From NCBI GenBank assembly GCA_934373375.1, contig CAKROP010000132.1, forward strand, positions 1-6,267: DNA of 6,267 nt, in the 5' to 3' direction. The stretch's first letter is position 1. Every line of letters begins with the position of its first letter. The notes beneath the pieces are model-generated. The model saw nothing but the letters and a program-made list of their open reading frames with translations. It was not told the DNA's origin and did not search any database. Of this stretch, positions 5,291-6,267 are shown piece after piece. This stretch comes from an uncultured Anaerosacchariphilus sp. (GTDB taxonomy: Bacteria; Bacillota; Clostridia; Lachnospirales; Lachnospiraceae). A program made the translations under genes and the position numbers.

Positions 5291-6267
5291 AATGCTGAAG
5301 AGAGCCATTGCCATCATGCTTTGCATGGTAATCGTGATGGGCGGAGCGGAGCATATGCGCGCCGGAAGCTCGGAAGGGACAGAAGAGACAACCACGAAGA
5401 CGGCAGAGGAAGAGATTGTCCTGTCTGACGACGGAGATGAGAATCCCGCAGCGGACGCAGAGGAAGGACAGCCGAAAGAAGCAGGCGAAGAGCAGCCCAA
5501 AGAGACGCCTTCTGAAGAAGGACAGTCCGAGTCCAAAGCGGAAGAAGGACAGTCCGTGCCCAAGGTAGAAGAAGGACAGTCCGAAGCACAGAATCCCGAC
5601 GCAGGAGAAACGAACATTCCTGAGGAAGAACAGAAAGAGGAGCCCATCATGGAGCTGACCTACGAGGACAGCCAGGTATCCATCCGGGTTACCGCAGATG
5701 AGGAAGGCAATATCCCCCAGGGCGCATCCCTTTCCGTTACCCCAATTGAGAAACAAGAAATCCATGACGACATGGACGCCGACGCGAAAGCCGAGGCGGA
5801 GGAGCTGAACGCCCAGTACGACGCCACCGCAGAGAAGCTGCAGGAGAAGGCTGAGGGCGAAGAGTACGACATTCTCGGATTCCTTGCCTACGACATCACC
5901 TTCGTAGACGAGAACGGAGACAAGCTGGAGCCGAACGGATCCGTATCTGTATCCATGGATTACAAGGAAGCAGCCATCCCTGAGGAAGTAAAAACAGCCC
6001 GGGAAGCCGGCGCCGAGGTCGCAGACGTAACCCTGATGCATCTGGAAGAGAACTCCGACGGAGCGGTGAAGGACGTCGTAGATATGGTTGCTGATGAGAA
6101 TCAGGAAGCGAACGTGCAGACCACCGAGGCTACCGAAGTCGAGGCGGCGGAGTTTGTGACAGAGAGCTTTTCGACGTTTACGCTGGTGTGGAAGGGAAAA
6201 GATACACAGCAGAAGATTTACTTAGTAGATCAAAATGGAAAAGAGATTGCAGACACTCGCTCATTAA
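5280..6267 (+). CDS. Large exported surface protein, N-terminal fragment
   Basis: The frame is open from ATG 5280 to the right edge (329 codons plus one base), so the gene continues outside. AAGGAGG at 5268-5274 is a strong ribosome binding site. Residues 1-28 form a signal peptide: basic start MKSKMLKR, hydrophobic core 9-22, likely cleavage near A24 or A28. Residues 30-122 are a highly acidic low-complexity segment containing five nine-residue repeats. About 124-303 is a beta-rich domain with a charged helical insertion (about 163-192); notable pieces are YEDSQVSIRVTADEEGN, YDITFVDENGDKLEPNGSVS and the closing FVTESFSTFTLVW. From about 310 a new domain begins (KIYLVDQNGKEI). This layout is familiar from large Gram-positive adhesin-like proteins of gut Clostridia that often carry Cna/SpaA-type repeats and a sortase motif, but neither is visible in this fragment. 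Adhesion or matrix function is inferred. Confidence 0.75.
   Translation, partial: MKSKMLKRAIAIMLCMVIVMGGAEHMRAGSSEGTEETTTKTAEEEIVLSDDGDENPAADAEEGQPKEAGEEQPKETPSEEGQSESKAEEGQSVPKVEEGQSEAQNPDAGETNIPEEEQKEEPIMELTYEDSQVSIRVTADEEGNIPQGASLSVTPIEKQEIHDDMDADAKAEAEELNAQYDATAEKLQEKAEGEEYDILGFLAYDITFVDENGDKLEPNGSVSVSMDYKEAAIPEEVKTAREAGAEVADVTLMHLEENSDGAVKDVVDMVADENQEANVQTTEATEVEAAEFVTESFSTFTLVWKGKDTQQKIYLVDQNGKEIADTRSL
5460..5594 (+). repeat. Five 27-bp tandem repeats (nine-residue EEGQS-type units)
   Basis: Residues 61-105 of the surface protein divide into five units of nine: EEGQPKEAG, EEQPKETPS, EEGQSESKA, EEGQSVPKV, EEGQSEAQN. At DNA level the last three share an identical 15-base core starting at 5514, 5541 and 5568, exactly 27 bp apart, which suggests recent duplication. 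The first two have diverged. The segment probably forms an extended acidic stalk after the signal peptide. Confidence 0.85.

Noticed and set aside
5042..6041. Minus-strand readings of 202 and 290 codons opposite the surface-protein gene
   Set aside because: Their Ser/Cys/Leu/Phe-rich composition is the antisense of the acidic repeat region. The plus frame has a signal peptide, a strong ribosome binding site and domain patterns.
1..6267. tRNA/rRNA genes, CRISPR arrays, insertion sequences and strong intrinsic terminators
   Set aside because: Reading both strands I found no transposase, no spaced identical repeats of CRISPR type, no cloverleaf-like sequence and no GC-rich hairpin followed by a T run. 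No computed RNA search was possible.

Overview
The window looks like chromosomal DNA from a low-branching Gram-positive anaerobe of the class Clostridia, most likely Lachnospiraceae. This is an inference from strong AGGAGG-type ribosome binding sites, TATAAT-type promoters with extended -10 TGn elements, a lipoprotein with a typical Firmicutes lipobox, a BTAD-type regulator and a Gram-positive style acidic surface protein. No species can be named from the sequence alone.

Left half (1-3059, minus strand): five tightly packed genes read right to left from one promoter near 3090. They encode a two-TM membrane protein with a degenerate GGDEF domain (GGNKF), an ECF-like sigma factor, a single-TM protein placed and shaped like its anti-sigma factor, a transglutaminase-like lipoprotein with an intact Cys/His/Asp triad, and the first 61 residues of a type II secretion/type IV pilus F (GspF/PilC) inner-membrane protein. 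Spacings are 14-21 bp or a short overlap, so this is probably one operon: a regulatory front end attached to a pilus or secretion locus that continues beyond the left edge.

Middle (3060-3311): a 252-bp AT-rich divergent intergenic region with a promoter on each strand.

Right half (3312-6267, plus strand): a GTG-started BTAD/SARP-like transcription factor whose C-terminal part resembles an eroded GGDEF domain. It is followed by a 161-aa protein of unknown function, a 102-bp gap with a TATAAT box preceded by two TTTTGTAA direct repeats, a 62-aa protein of unknown function, and the first 329 residues of a large exported surface protein with a nine-residue acidic repeat. The 62-aa protein and both halves of the 161-aa protein share a module of about 45 residues (hallmark QNSTWxG...W...FRxxLELLxL), giving three copies between the regulator and the surface protein. 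No function is known to me for this module.

Working model (inference): the BTAD regulator controls the 62-aa protein/surface-protein transcription unit through the direct repeats. The divergent operon uses its own sigma/anti-sigma pair to control an envelope apparatus. Both halves would then be parts of a cell-surface locus.
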